Assembly: GCA_018814885.1 (NCBI GenBank)
Contig: JAHIYU010000152.1
Location: 1-52,189 of the forward strand
Source of the DNA: a bacterium
Lineage (GTDB): Bacteria; Krumholzibacteriota; Krumholzibacteriia; LZORAL124-64-63
Reading direction: 5' to 3'
DNA: 52,189 nucleotides
The notes beneath the pieces were generated by a model. It worked only from the letters and a program-made list of their open reading frames with translations. It made no database searches and was not told the DNA's origin. How positions within the stretch are numbered: position 1 is the first letter of the stretch; the number at the start of each line of letters is the position of its first letter. Shown here one piece after another: positions 35,327-45,054 of the stretch. The position numbers were made by a program, and so were the translations under genes.

Positions 35327-36982
35327 TCAGACTATCTCGGTATAGCCCTTCAGCTTCCGGCAACGGCTGGGATGCCGCAGCTTGCGCAGGGCCTTGGCCT
35401 CGATCTGCCGGACCCGTTCGCGCGTGACCTTGAAGATGGTGCCCACCTCCTCGAGCGTGCGCGGCGTGCCGTCGCCCAGCCCGAAACGCAGGCGGATCAC
35501 CTTTTCCTCCCGGCGGGACAGCGTGCTCAGGACCCGGTGCAGCTGATCCTTGAGCATCGCGTGGGCCGCAACGTGCGAGGGCGAGAGCGCGCCGGTGTCC
35601 TCGATGAAATCGCCGAGGCTGCTGTCCTCGTCCTCGCCGATGGGACGGTCGAGCGAGACCGGCTCCATGCTGGCCTTGAGCACCCCGCTGACCTTTTCCA
35701 TGGGCATTTCGAGGCAATGGGCGATCTCCTCCGGGGACGGGTCCCGCCCGAGTTCCTGGACCAGCTGCCGCTGGGCGCGGTTGACCTTGTTGATGGCCTC
35801 GATCATGTGCACCGGCACCCTGATGGTACGCGCCTGGTCCGCGATGGCGCGCGTGATGGCCTGACGTATCCACCAGGTGGCGTAGGTCGAGAACTTGTAC
35901 CCCTTGCGGTAATCGAACTTCTCGACCGCACGCATCAGACCGGAGTTGCCCTCCTGGATCAGGTCCAGGAATTCCAGGCCGCGGTTGGTGTACCGCTTGG
36001 CGATGCTGATCACCAGCCGGACGTTGGCTTCGATCATCTCGCGCTGGGCGGTGTCGACCTCGCAACGACCGTTCTCGATTTCCTGCGCCAGCCCGGCGAG
36101 GCGGGCGGTGGGCAGGCCGACCTCCCGCTCCACCTCCGTGATCTGCTTCTTGTAGCCGCGCGTGGAAGCACCCGATTTCTCGCCGGCGCTCTCCTTCTCG
36201 ATCCGGGTCTTGAGATCGCGGACCTTGTTGTCCACGAGCAGCAGCCGGTTCGACAGGTGGTCGATCTGCTGAGGCGAGAGATGCAGGCCGACGAAAGTGT
36301 CGATTATCTTGCGCTCGCGGGACTGGACCATGCGGGTGAGCGTGGCGGATCGCGTGGGGTTCTTGCACTTGTGGAGCTCCGCCTTCTGGCTGACGAGCTC
36401 GGCCTGCCATTTCTCGATGCGGTCCACGGCCCGCAAGATGCGCTGGCCCTCCTTGCGGGGAGAGTAGTGCACGTTCCAGGTGCTGCTGTCGTGCTGGACC
36501 ACCTCGTCCACGAGGATGTGCTCCTGGCAGAGCTGTTCGGCGATGCGGCGCAGCTCCAGCAGGGTGAGCTTGGTCCGCACGGTGGCCCGCAACACCGAGA
36601 GCAGACCCTCCTCCATGCGCTTGGCGAGATCGACCTCGCCCTGCCTCGTCAGCAGCGGCACGCGTCCCATCTCCCGCAGGTACATCCTCACGGGATCGTC
36701 GTACTTCATGCTGCTGCGTTGGGCCTTGCGCTGGGCGGCCGTCCGGCGCTTCAGCCTCTCGGTTTCCTTGCGCCGCTTGCGCTTCGCTTCGGCTTCGTTC
36801 TCGTAGACGTCGATCTTCACCTCGAGCAGCTTATCCAGCACCAGCTCGTAGAGATCGACGATCTGCTCCTCCTCGCCGATCAGTTCGTTGACCTGATCCA
36901 GGAGAATGTATCCGCCGTTCTCGCTGGCCTGCTTGCGCACTCTGTCGACGATGGTCTCGAGCTTCGCATTGACCTTGGACAA
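35327..36982 (-). CDS. rpoD: RpoD, primary sigma-70 factor
   Basis: A 551-residue group 1 sigma factor. Seen: N-terminal region 1.1-like helices, region 1.2 [12 protein letters not shown] near 96, a non-conserved insert with coiled-coil character (170-280), region 2 with [15 protein letters not shown] and the 2.4 residues for -10 recognition, region 3 (RVPVHMIE) and region 4 [21 protein letters not shown] for -35 recognition. TTG start at 36982, one base after the dnaG TAG, with GAGGGG upstream. dnaG-rpoD coupling is ancient. Confidence 0.97.
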   Translation of the reverse strand: MSKVNAKLETIVDRVRKQASENGGYILLDQVNELIGEEEQIVDLYELVLDKLLEVKIDVYENEAEAKRKRRKETERLKRRTAAQRKAQRSSMKYDDPVRMYLREMGRVPLLTRQGEVDLAKRMEEGLLSVLRATVRTKLTLLELRRIAEQLCQEHILVDEVVQHDSSTWNVHYSPRKEGQRILRAVDRIEKWQAELVSQKAELHKCKNPTRSATLTRMVQSRERKIIDTFVGLHLSPQQIDHLSNRLLLVDNKVRDLKTRIEKESAGEKSGASTRGYKKQITEVEREVGLPTARLAGLAQEIENGRCEVDTAQREMIEANVRLVISIAKRYTNRGLEFLDLIQEGNSGLMRAVEKFDYRKGYKFSTYATWWIRQAITRAIADQARTIRVPVHMIEAINKVNRAQRQLVQELGRDPSPEEIAHCLEMPMEKVSGVLKASMEPVSLDRPIGEDEDSSLGDFIEDTGALSPSHVAAHAMLKDQLHRVLSTLSRREEKVIRLRFGLGDGTPRTLEEVGTIFKVTRERVRQIEAKALRKLRHPSRCRKLKGYTEIV

Positions 36983-36983
36983 T

Positions 36984-38750
36984 CTAATCCCCCTCGCCGA
37001 CGGTGCGCGTCCGCAGGGCCTCGCTCAGGCGTCTGCGCTCCTGGTCGGATTCAAGTCGATCGAGGCAATCCCGGACGACCCGTTCGTGGTCGACCTCGTC
37101 GATCACCTCCAGCCCGGTGAGCAAATCGGTCACGAAGCGACGATAGCGGTCGTCGCGATCGTGCCAGCGGGCCTGTACGAAAGCGGCCGGTGCGACGGCT
37201 TCGCCGCCCGCGCGCGCCTTGCGCCAGGACTCCAGATCACCGCGCAGCGCTTCGCCCGTCTCGCTCGCCAGCCGTACCCCTTCCAGCCGTGCCAGCATCG
37301 TCTCCACGGCGCGTCCGCTGGCATCGCACAAGGCATGGGCCAGCATCTGGGCCGCTATGGCCTCGGCGTTGAGGTCGGATCTCCTGCGCGCGGCCGTCGC
37401 CGCGGGCCCGTCGATCCCGCCGACCGGCACCGCGGGTTGCTGTTCCACGTCGGTGTAGCGCCGCGTGTTGTTGAGACGATCGATCTCGGCACGCAGGATG
37501 TTCCCGTCAAGATGGAAAAGATCCGACGCCTCCGCCACCAGATAAGCCTGTCGAATCGGATCGTTGATCTGGGCGATGGCCTGCAGCCCCGTCTTGACGG
37601 CTCTTTCCATGCCGGCCCGCCCGAGGCCACTGCCGGCGGCCAGGTCATGCAACAGCGGCAGGTATCCGGGCGCCGCCTCCAGCAGCCCGGCCAGGGCCTG
37701 CGCGGTGTTCTCCTGCAGGAAAGAGGCAGGATCCTCCCCTTCCGGCATCCTCGCGATACGGACTTCCAGTCCCTCGGCGACACCCATGCCCGCCGTCTTC
37801 ACGGCGGCCTTCAAACCGGCGGCGTCACCGTCGAACAGCACGTAGACCGTGCGGCAGCCGCGCCGCAACGCCCGGGCCTGCTGGGTCGTGAACGCCGTAC
37901 CGCAGGTGGCGACGCTGTTGCTGAAACCCGCCTGGGCCAGCGCGATCTGGTCGAGGTAGCCTTCGACCAGGATGGCCGTCTTGCTGCGGGCGATGGGAAT
38001 CCTGGACAGGGAAAAGCCGTAAAGCAGCTCCCGTTTGTTGAAATAGTCGCTCTCTGCGGAGTTCAGGTATTTCGGCTCCCCGTCGCCCAGGATGCGGCCG
38101 CCGAACCCGGCGATCCGCTGGGCTATATTCCTGATGGGAAAGATAATCCGGTTGCGGTAATAAGCAAAAAGCTCGTCTCGACGCCCCTTGCGCAAAAGAC
38201 CGGCGCGCCGGGCCAGGTCGGTGTCCACGCCCTGGCGCTGGAGCCCGGACCGGAGCCAGGAGGTGGCGCCGGGAGCGAAGCCCACGTCGTAGCGACGCAG
38301 GATCTCCTCGCTGAAGCCGCGGTCGGACAGGTATGTCCGGGCTCCGGCTCCGGACGCGTCCCAGAGGGCGTCCGACCAGAGCGCGGCGGCGGTCTCCTGC
38401 GCCCGGAAGAAAGCCTGGCGCTCCCCCTCCGTCTCGTCGTTGTCGACCAGAAAGCGGGACAGGTCGATGTTGAGCGGGCGCGCCAGCACTTCCAGCGCTT
38501 CGGGAAAGGACAGCCCCTGCAGCTTCATCAGGAACGAGATGGCATCGCCTCCCTCGCCGCAGCCGAAGCACTTGTATATCTGGCGCTGGGGATTGATGTG
38601 GAAGCTGGGTGTCTTCTCGCGATGGAACGGACAGAGCCCCTTGAAGGAGGTTCCGCTCGCCTTGAGCGTGACGTATTCGCGAACCAAGCCGACGATATCG
38701 GTCTCTTCCTTGATGCGTGATACCACATCCTTGGGCAAGACCGGTGTCAT
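36984..38750 (-). CDS. dnaG: DnaG, DNA primase
   Basis: A 588-residue primase that lays RNA primers at the replication fork. Seen: N-terminal CHC2 zinc finger ([15 protein letters not shown], then CFGCGEGGD), the primase core, the TOPRIM domain with [14 protein letters not shown] and LFDGDAAG, and a C-terminal DnaB-interacting helical region. ATG at 38750 gives the family-like start ([16 protein letters not shown] follows closely). The frame is open to 38792 without homology. Promoter lies upstream. Confidence 0.96.
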   Translation of the reverse strand: MTPVLPKDVVSRIKEETDIVGLVREYVTLKASGTSFKGLCPFHREKTPSFHINPQRQIYKCFGCGEGGDAISFLMKLQGLSFPEALEVLARPLNIDLSRFLVDNDETEGERQAFFRAQETAAALWSDALWDASGAGARTYLSDRGFSEEILRRYDVGFAPGATSWLRSGLQRQGVDTDLARRAGLLRKGRRDELFAYYRNRIIFPIRNIAQRIAGFGGRILGDGEPKYLNSAESDYFNKRELLYGFSLSRIPIARSKTAILVEGYLDQIALAQAGFSNSVATCGTAFTTQQARALRRGCRTVYVLFDGDAAGLKAAVKTAGMGVAEGLEVRIARMPEGEDPASFLQENTAQALAGLLEAAPGYLPLLHDLAAGSGLGRAGMERAVKTGLQAIAQINDPIRQAYLVAEASDLFHLDGNILRAEIDRLNNTRRYTDVEQQPAVPVGGIDGPAATAARRRSDLNAEAIAAQMLAHALCDASGRAVETMLARLEGVRLASETGEALRGDLESWRKARAGGEAVAPAAFVQARWHDRDDRYRRFVTDLLTGLEVIDEVDHERVVRDCLDRLESDQERRRLSEALRTRTVGEGD

Positions 38751-38809
38751 CGGCACGGCACCCCCCGGCTGGCGACAGCGTGGTTCTGGCAACTATCGTG
38801 GGACCGTAT

Positions 38810-38838
38810 AACTTAGCTACAAACCCTCGAAATGTCCA
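38810..38838 (-). promoter_or_regulatory. Probable dnaG-rpoD promoter
   Basis: TGGACA (38833-38838), 17-bp spacer, TAAGTT (38810-38815). The -35 matches five of six bases; the -10 is weak. It lies 60-90 bases before dnaG, after the mutS2 stop at 38914. Confidence 0.45.
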
Positions 38839-38913
38839 CCAGGCAGGGGCTTTTCGGATGCTTCCGTCCAATATCGACCCGGATCGCCCTGCCGCGCGTC
38901 AGATCGACCCGGG

Positions 38914-41319
38914 TCAAGCCAGCATCACGATGGTGCGCCCCTCGCCGCCCTGATCGGCCGGCGCGGTGGCGAAGGAGGCGACCCGCGCATCGGCGGCGAG
39001 CCGCTCGTGCAGATGGGCGCGCAGGCGCCCGGTGCCGAAACCGTGTATGACGCCGATCTCGTTGATCCCGGCGGGGATCGCCCGGTCGATGAGGCGGTCC
39101 AGAGCCTCCCACCCCTCCTCGGCGCGGACACCGCGCAGATCGATCTCGTGGACGGCGGGCGCGCCCGCGGTGCTCCAGCGCCAATCGCCGGTACCGGCGG
39201 TCTCGCGGTTATCGTCCGCCTCCGGTGCGGATTCCACGAGTTCCGGTGTCAAGGTCAACCTCATGCCAGCGGCGTTGACGGTGATCCTGCCGCCTCTGAT
39301 CTCGGCGACGCGTCCCGTCAGTCCGAGGTGCGGCACGCGCACCCAGTCGCCGCAGGCGGGCTCCGTCGCGGGAGGGGACTCGGCGCCGCCGCCGGGCAGG
39401 CGCTCACGGAGCCTGGTCAGGGCGTCACGCCCGTAGCGGATCGCCTTGCCGTCGGCGCCGCCGACGCGCAGCTCACGCACGACGCGTTCCAGGGTGCGGC
39501 GGGCTTCCGCCAGGAATCGCTCTGCCTCCCCGCGGGCGGCCTCGAGCAGGTCCGCGCGCTCCTGGTCGATCCCGGCCAGGCGGCGGGTAAGCTCGCGTCT
39601 GGTGTGGGTAGCCGCATCGGCGTCCAGCCGCGCGGCGCGCTCCGCCTCGCGCAGGCGCCGCGCGCGGGCGCCGAGTTCGACCAGCAGCCGCTCGATCTGG
39701 AAACGCGCCTCTCCCACGCGCTTCCGGGCGCGTTCCAGGAGGTCCCCGGGAAAGTCCAGGCGTGCGGCGATATCGAACGCGTGGCTCGCACCGGGCACGC
39801 CGAGGCGCAGGTTGAACAGGGGGCGCAGGCTCCGTTCGTCGAACTCCATGGCGGCGTTGGTCATCTCGGGATGATCGCCCACGGCGGCCTTGAGCAGGCT
39901 GTAATGGGTCGAAGCGACGATCGTCGCGCCCCGATCCGCCAGTTCCTCCAGGACCGTATAGGCCAGGGCGCTGCCTTCCTCCGGGTCGGTGCCGCTGCCG
40001 ATCTCGTCGCAGAGGATCAGGGTATGAGCGTCGGCGGCCGCCAGGAAGCCGGCCAGATGTCCCAGGTGCGCTGAAAAGCTGCTGAGCGAGAGGGCGATCG
40101 ACTGGTCGTCACCGAGATCGACGAATACCTTGCTCATCAGCGGCAGGGTGCTGTCGGCCCGCACCGGCAAGTCCCAGCCGCTCTGGGCCAGCAGGACCAT
40201 CAGGCCGACGCATTTCAAGGCCACCGACTTGCCGCCGGCGTTGGGGCCGCTGACCAGCAGGACGTGCGTCTCGCCGGGCAGCCGCAGATCGAGGGGAACG
40301 CAGCCCTGTTCATCCGCTGTCGCCCGGGACAAGAGCAGCGGGTGGCGGGCTCTGCGCAGATCCAGCCGTGCGCCCGCGGCGGGAACGACGACCGCGCCGT
40401 CGACGGCGAAACTCCAGCGCAGGGCTGCGCAGATCTCGTCGACGCGCAGGGCGAAATCGCACGACAGGGCCAAGTCCGCGGCATTGGCCTCGACGAGACT
40501 GTTCAACTCCAGGACGATCCGTTCCTCTTCGGCCGCCGCGTCCAGCCTGCGCTCGGCCAGTTCGTTCTGCCGCTGGACCACCGCGGCAGGTTCGATGAAG
40601 AGGGTGCCGCCGCTGGCCGAGCGGTCGTGCACGATACCGTCGACAAGACTCTTCGCCCCGGCGCGCACCGGCAGGCAAAACCGTTCGCCCCGCAGGGTGG
40701 GTTCGGGGGCGGTCAGTGCGTTGCGCTCGCGTGCGGCGGCCATGGCGCGGGCCACCTCGGCGCGGACGCCCCTCTCCCCGTCGCGAATCACGCGGCGCAA
40801 GCGGGACAGCTCGGGCGTCGCGTCGGCGCGGACGCATCCGTCGCGATCCAGGTAACGGCCGATCGTCGCGGTCATCCCTTCCTGGCCGGCCAGCTGCCTG
40901 GCGCCGTCGCACCAGCGGGGGCTGACCGCCTCGCGCGCCAGGAAATGAACGCGCAAGCGGTCCAGTTCGGCCGCGATGCATGCCAGGTGGATCAGTTCGC
41001 CGCCGTCGAGTCGCCGGGGCCGGTCCCGCTCGAGCAGGGCCACGGCCTCGGTGACGTCGCACAGCGGCGGCCAGACGTCGCGCTCGCTCTCCGGACGCAG
41101 TTCCGCGGCCAGCAGGTGGCGCAGCAGGATCGGTGCCGTGTCGACGTAGGGACGCCGCGCCCTGACGCGCATTGCCGCCAGGCCGTTGCGGCAGTGGCGG
41201 GCCACCAGCGCGGTCACGCGTGCCCATTCGAGAAGCCGCAGGCTTCGCTCGTGCTCCGGCGTCGCAGGCAGCACCAGGTCACGGTCGGCGGCGGCTATTT
41301 CGTGAAGGAGGGAGTTCAA
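38914..41319 (-). CDS. mutS2: MutS2-family ATPase/endonuclease with C-terminal Smr domain
   Basis: An 801-residue MutS2. Seen: MutS core helices, Walker A SGPNAGGKSV near 370, Walker B LILCDEIGSGTDP, STHYSLLK signature, a coiled coil (about 530-640) and the Smr endonuclease domain HEIDLRGVRAEEGWEAL to VIHGFGTGRLR. It lacks the mismatch-recognition domain of MutS1. Known roles are suppressing homologous recombination or, in Bacillus, rescuing collided ribosomes. TTG start at 41319 with GGGAG overlapping the cvpA stop. Confidence 0.93.
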   Translation of the reverse strand: MNSLLHEIAAADRDLVLPATPEHERSLRLLEWARVTALVARHCRNGLAAMRVRARRPYVDTAPILLRHLLAAELRPESERDVWPPLCDVTEAVALLERDRPRRLDGGELIHLACIAAELDRLRVHFLAREAVSPRWCDGARQLAGQEGMTATIGRYLDRDGCVRADATPELSRLRRVIRDGERGVRAEVARAMAAARERNALTAPEPTLRGERFCLPVRAGAKSLVDGIVHDRSASGGTLFIEPAAVVQRQNELAERRLDAAAEEERIVLELNSLVEANAADLALSCDFALRVDEICAALRWSFAVDGAVVVPAAGARLDLRRARHPLLLSRATADEQGCVPLDLRLPGETHVLLVSGPNAGGKSVALKCVGLMVLLAQSGWDLPVRADSTLPLMSKVFVDLGDDQSIALSLSSFSAHLGHLAGFLAAADAHTLILCDEIGSGTDPEEGSALAYTVLEELADRGATIVASTHYSLLKAAVGDHPEMTNAAMEFDERSLRPLFNLRLGVPGASHAFDIAARLDFPGDLLERARKRVGEARFQIERLLVELGARARRLREAERAARLDADAATHTRRELTRRLAGIDQERADLLEAARGEAERFLAEARRTLERVVRELRVGGADGKAIRYGRDALTRLRERLPGGGAESPPATEPACGDWVRVPHLGLTGRVAEIRGGRITVNAAGMRLTLTPELVESAPEADDNRETAGTGDWRWSTAGAPAVHEIDLRGVRAEEGWEALDRLIDRAIPAGINEIGVIHGFGTGRLRAHLHERLAADARVASFATAPADQGGEGRTIVMLA

Positions 41320-41322
41320 GCG

Positions 41323-41925
41323 TCACTCCCGGTCTTCGTCGAGCCTATCGGAGACTGCCTCGCGCAAGGAGGAGGCGGCCTCGCCGGGGTCGGGCAGCTC
41401 CTCGAACCCGTCGCGTGCCCGTTGCCAGAGGCGTTCCAGGTCTTCGTGATCGCCGCGCACCACGAAAGCGTAGAGCGTCGGCGCCGCGCCGTGGACGATC
41501 CTGGTCACGGGATCGCTCCGCACCTGCTTTGCCAGGTCGTCGTCGCCCGTGATACGACAGGCGAGCATCAACAGGACGCTGCACACCAGCACGCCGATCA
41601 GCATGCCGAGCAGGGCTCCGCCCCAGCGGTCCACCCAGCCCAGGACAGATACGCGCAGGGCCTTGGCCAGGCTCCACGCGGCCAGTTTTGCCACGAGCAG
41701 CAAGGCCGCGAATACCAGGAGCCAGCCCAGGGGCCGGGCCCATCGGTCCTCGAGGCCGGCGGTGTCCTGCAGCCAGTCTGCGGCCAGGAAACAGTAGCGG
41801 GAGGCCAGGAGCACCGAGGCCACCATGCCGACGAACTCCAGGACACGGCGGATCAGGCCCGCGCGCCAGCCCGCGACGGCGAAGACGAGCAGCAGGGCCA
41901 GGGTCGCGATGGTCAGCCAATGCAT
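41323..41925 (-). CDS. cvpA: CvpA-family inner-membrane protein
   Basis: A 200-residue membrane protein with about four hydrophobic segments (residues 3-20, 27-48, 63-85, 100-122) and the CvpA pattern of a Gly-Trp-Arg turn after helix 1 and VDRWGGALLGMLIG before helix 4. CvpA was named for colicin V production in E. coli; its wider role is envelope homeostasis, poorly defined. It precedes mutS2, a frequent pairing. AAGGAG sits upstream of the ATG. Confidence 0.82.
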   Translation of the reverse strand: MHWLTIATLALLLVFAVAGWRAGLIRRVLEFVGMVASVLLASRYCFLAADWLQDTAGLEDRWARPLGWLLVFAALLLVAKLAAWSLAKALRVSVLGWVDRWGGALLGMLIGVLVCSVLLMLACRITGDDDLAKQVRSDPVTRIVHGAAPTLYAFVVRGDHEDLERLWQRARDGFEELPDPGEAASSLREAVSDRLDEDRE

Positions 41926-41942
41926 GTGGCACTCCTTGCGCG

Positions 41943-42398
41943 TTAGCCGGCGAGCAGGGACTTGACGAGGGCGCTGACCCGGTTGCCGTCGGCGCGGCCG
42001 CCCGTCCTGGCCATGGCGGCTTTCATCACCTGTCCCATGTCCTTCAAGGACGAGGCGCCGGTGCCGGCGATGGCCTCGCGGACGATGGCCTCCAGCACTT
42101 CGTCGTCCAGTTCGGCCGGGAGGTAGGACTCGACGATCGCCAGCTCGGCCTCGGCCCGGGCCACAAGATCCTCGCGGCCGCCGTCACGTGCTCCCGCGAG
42201 GCTGTCCTTGACCTTCTTCAGGTAGGCGCGCAGCACCTTGACGACGCCCTCGTCGTCCAGCTCCTCGCGGGTGTCGATCTCCACCTGCTTGATGGCGGCC
42301 TGCAGCATGCGCATCACGGTCAGACGGTCCTTGTCCTTGGCCCTCATGGTCGTGATGGTGTCCTGCTGGATCCGCTTCGCCAGTTCCGAATTCGCCAT
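41943..42398 (-). CDS. yqeY: GatB/YqeY domain protein
   Basis: A 151-residue protein matching the GatB tail-like YqeY family: ELAKRIQQDTITTMRAKDK, RMLQAAIKQVEI, YLPAELDDEVLEAIV and the C-terminal KDMGQVMKAAMART, which in GatB contacts tRNA. A tRNA-linked function is presumed but unproven. ATG at 42398 has AAGGA eight bases upstream; ATG at 42407 overlaps that signal and is less likely. Often found near rpsU and dnaG; here near dnaG. Confidence 0.9.
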   Translation of the reverse strand: MANSELAKRIQQDTITTMRAKDKDRLTVMRMLQAAIKQVEIDTREELDDEGVVKVLRAYLKKVKDSLAGARDGGREDLVARAEAELAIVESYLPAELDDEVLEAIVREAIAGTGASSLKDMGQVMKAAMARTGGRADGNRVSALVKSLLAG

Positions 42399-42444
42399 CT
42401 CGATCATCCTTCGTTCTGTCGAGCGTCCGAGCGTGCCCGAACGA

Positions 42445-43251
42445 CTATGCACCGGGCGCGGGTTCGGCGTCGAGCAGCATCTCGCGGACCGCGGCAAGCA
42501 GGGCCAGTCCCGCGCAGGCGGCCGTCTCGGTGCGCAGGCGGTGGGGCCCCAGCCGGACTGGCGTCCCCGCGCCGGCGAGCGCGGCGAGTTCCCGCTCGTC
42601 CCAACCGCCTTCCGGGCCGACCACCCATGCCAGGTCGCCGGCGACGGCGATCGCCCCCCCTGCCGATGCGAAGAGCCTTCCGGGCGACAGCAGGCCCGCC
42701 TCGTCATCCCGCCAGTTCCGGTCCCGGGCGCGCGCCACACCGTAGTACAGGCCGCCGCCGCGCCAGACGGAGAGCCAGTCGCTCAGGTTCGCGGGCGGCG
42801 ACAGGTCGGGCAGCCACGCGCGACCCGACTGCTTGGCTGCGCCGGCCAGGATCGCGCCCCAGCGCTCGAGTTTGCCCTCGCGCGGCGCGATCTCGCCCCG
42901 GGCGGTCAGCAGGGGCTGGATCGCGTGAGCGCCCAGCTCCACGGCCTTCTCCAGGGCCCACTCGAAATGGCGGCCCTTGACCACGCTGCAGGCCAGCCAC
43001 AGGCGCGGGCGCAGCAGTTCGGCCCGGTCGAGTTCGCTCGCCTCGATGCGGAGTCTGGCCGCGGGGCCATGGGCCCGGAGCAAGGTGGCGGTCAGGCGGC
43101 GGCCGCGGCCGTCGGTGAGCAGGACCTCGTCGCCGGCGCGGGCGCGCATCACCTTGAGCAGGTGCCGGCTCTCGCCGGCGGGCAGAGCGACCTCGTCGCC
43201 GACGGTCGGCGGTTCCTTCTCGGCGGCGGGCGGCAGATGGTAGTACCGCAT
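42445..43251 (-). CDS. rsmE: RsmE, 16S rRNA (uracil-1498-N3)-methyltransferase
   Basis: A 268-residue SPOUT-class methyltransferase. Seen: N-terminal PUA-like part with SRHLLKVMRARAGDEV, then CSVVKGRHFEWALEKAVELG, GRAWLPDL and the knot motif VVGPEGGWDERELAAL plus LGPHRLRTETAAC. It methylates U1498 in the decoding centre of 16S rRNA. GGGAG lies seven bases before the ATG. It follows dnaJ, as in many phyla. Confidence 0.94.
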   Translation of the reverse strand: MRYYHLPPAAEKEPPTVGDEVALPAGESRHLLKVMRARAGDEVLLTDGRGRRLTATLLRAHGPAARLRIEASELDRAELLRPRLWLACSVVKGRHFEWALEKAVELGAHAIQPLLTARGEIAPREGKLERWGAILAGAAKQSGRAWLPDLSPPANLSDWLSVWRGGGLYYGVARARDRNWRDDEAGLLSPGRLFASAGGAIAVAGDLAWVVGPEGGWDERELAALAGAGTPVRLGPHRLRTETAACAGLALLAAVREMLLDAEPAPGA

Positions 43252-43265
43252 GACGATCTCCCGCG

Positions 43266-44399
43266 TCAGTCGAAGAGGTGCCGGCTCGGCGCGGGCGTGC
43301 GGGCGGCCAGCACATCGCGCAGCTCCTCCAGGCGGCGCTTCTCGTCCGCCGAGAGCCCGTCGGGCGTCCAGGCGATGACGCGCACGAGCTGATCGCCGAC
43401 ACCGTTGCGGTTGAGCCGCGGCATGCCCTTGCCGCGCAGACGGAAGATCTTGTGGGATTGCGTCCCGGCGGGAATCTTCAGGGCGACGCGGCCGTCCAGG
43501 GTCGGCACTTCGGCCTTGACCCCGAGCATGAGGTCCACCGGCGACACCGGCAGGTCTATCAGCAGGTCGTCGCCGTGACGCTCGAAGAGCTCGTGCTCGG
43601 CCAGCTCGATCATGACGCGCAGATTGCCCGTGGGCCCCCCGCGCTCGCCGTCGTCTCCGTGGCCGGGTATTTCCATGTAGTTGCCGGAGGCCACGCCCAA
43701 GGGGACACGGACCTCCACCGTCTCCTCGCCGCGCACCGTGCCGGTGCCGTGACACGAGCCGCAGGGATCGGAGATGAGGCTCCCGCGTCCCCCGCACCGC
43801 GGGCAGATGCCCTCGGTGACCATCTGGCCGAGCAGCGAGCGACGGACCTGGCGCACGCGGCCGAGCCCATTGCATTCGGTGCAACTCTGGGGTTGGCTGC
43901 CCGGCGCCGCGCCGCTGCCATCGCAGTCGTGGCAGGCGACCTGCTTGCGCAACTTGATCTTCTTGCGCACGCCTTGCGCCGCCTCCTCGAGGGTGAGCTT
44001 GACCCTGACCTGAAGATCGTGGCCGCGGTTGGAGGCCGGTCCGTTCCCCGGCCCGCCGCCGGCGCCGAAGATGTCGCCGAAGCCGCCGAAGTTGCGCAGG
44101 AACGACTCGAGAGCGTCGTTGATGTCGAAACCGCCCGCGAAGCCCCCCGCGCCGCCGAAACCGGCCGTCTGGTCGAAGGCGGCGTGGCCTAACTGATCGT
44201 ACTTGGCGCGTTGCTGGGGATCCTTGAGGATCTCGTAGGCCTCGGTGGCCTCGCGGAACTTCTCGCCCGCCTGCGGATCGTCGGGGTTGCGATCGGGATG
44301 GTGCTTGATCGCGAGCTTGCGGTAGGCCTTCTTGATCTCCGACGCGGTGGCACTCCGCTTGACGTCCAGTACTTCGTAATAGTCTCGCTTGGAGGGCAT
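43266..44399 (-). CDS. dnaJ: DnaJ, Hsp40 co-chaperone
   Basis: A 377-residue type I DnaJ. Seen: J domain with HPD at 34-36, Gly/Phe-rich linker (about 75-125), four zinc-finger repeats CHDCDGSG, CTECNGLG, CPRCGGRG and CGSCHGTG, and the C-terminal substrate-binding domains. It delivers clients to DnaK and stimulates its ATPase. dnaK is not in the window. AAGGA precedes the ATG. Confidence 0.96.
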   Translation of the reverse strand: MPSKRDYYEVLDVKRSATASEIKKAYRKLAIKHHPDRNPDDPQAGEKFREATEAYEILKDPQQRAKYDQLGHAAFDQTAGFGGAGGFAGGFDINDALESFLRNFGGFGDIFGAGGGPGNGPASNRGHDLQVRVKLTLEEAAQGVRKKIKLRKQVACHDCDGSGAAPGSQPQSCTECNGLGRVRQVRRSLLGQMVTEGICPRCGGRGSLISDPCGSCHGTGTVRGEETVEVRVPLGVASGNYMEIPGHGDDGERGGPTGNLRVMIELAEHELFERHGDDLLIDLPVSPVDLMLGVKAEVPTLDGRVALKIPAGTQSHKIFRLRGKGMPRLNRNGVGDQLVRVIAWTPDGLSADEKRRLEELRDVLAARTPAPSRHLFD

Positions 44400-44416
44400 G
44401 CCGTTCCTTCTCAGGG

Positions 44417-45013
44417 CTATTGAGCCACGACCACGCGGGCCGGTCGCAGTACGAGGTCGTTGAGCCTGTATCCCGCCTGGGCCACATCCACGATTTCTCC
44501 CGAGGCTACATCGTCGCTCTCGATGCGCAGGACCGCTTCGTGGATGGAGGGGTCGAACGACTGCCCCTTATCCGCCGGCACGGCTTCCAGCCCGCGCCCC
44601 TCGAGGATCTCGCGGAAACGCACGTGGATCAGCTCGAAACCGCTGCGCAGGCCTCTCGGCTCCTCGCCGCTCTCGCCGCCGGCGGCGGCGCTCGCCGCGG
44701 CGCGCTCGAAGTTGTCGAGCACTTCGAGCAACTCGCGCACCAGGTCGGCCACGGCGAAGCGATACGCGTCGCCGACCTCGCGCCGGGTCCGCTTGCGCAC
44801 GTTGTCCTGCTCGGCCACGGCGCGCAGCCACTTGTCCTTGAGATCGTCCCGTTCGCGGGTCAGCAGCTCCTCGGCGCTGGACTCATCCCCGGGCGCGGCG
44901 GCCCCGTTCGCGGGATGGACGACCGCGGCGTCATCGGTATCGACCTCCGCCTCGGCCGCGACCCTTTGCTCCGGCGCCTCGGCCTTCTGCTCCGCTTTCT
45001 TCTTCTTGGTCAT
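44417..45013 (-). CDS. grpE: GrpE, DnaK nucleotide exchange factor
   Basis: A 198-residue GrpE: lysine-rich start, acidic disordered N-terminus (10-50), long coiled coil with DKWLRAVAEQDNVRKRT, and the beta domain with FDPSIHEAVLRIES and the final YRLNDLVLRPARVVVAQ. ATG at 45013 has GGAGG about eleven bases upstream. Lies between hrcA and dnaJ. Confidence 0.95.
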   Translation of the reverse strand: MTKKKKAEQKAEAPEQRVAAEAEVDTDDAAVVHPANGAAAPGDESSAEELLTRERDDLKDKWLRAVAEQDNVRKRTRREVGDAYRFAVADLVRELLEVLDNFERAAASAAAGGESGEEPRGLRSGFELIHVRFREILEGRGLEAVPADKGQSFDPSIHEAVLRIESDDVASGEIVDVAQAGYRLNDLVLRPARVVVAQ

Positions 45014-45054
45014 CGTCAGACGATCCTCCGGCGGCCCCGGGCGATCCGGCCCAG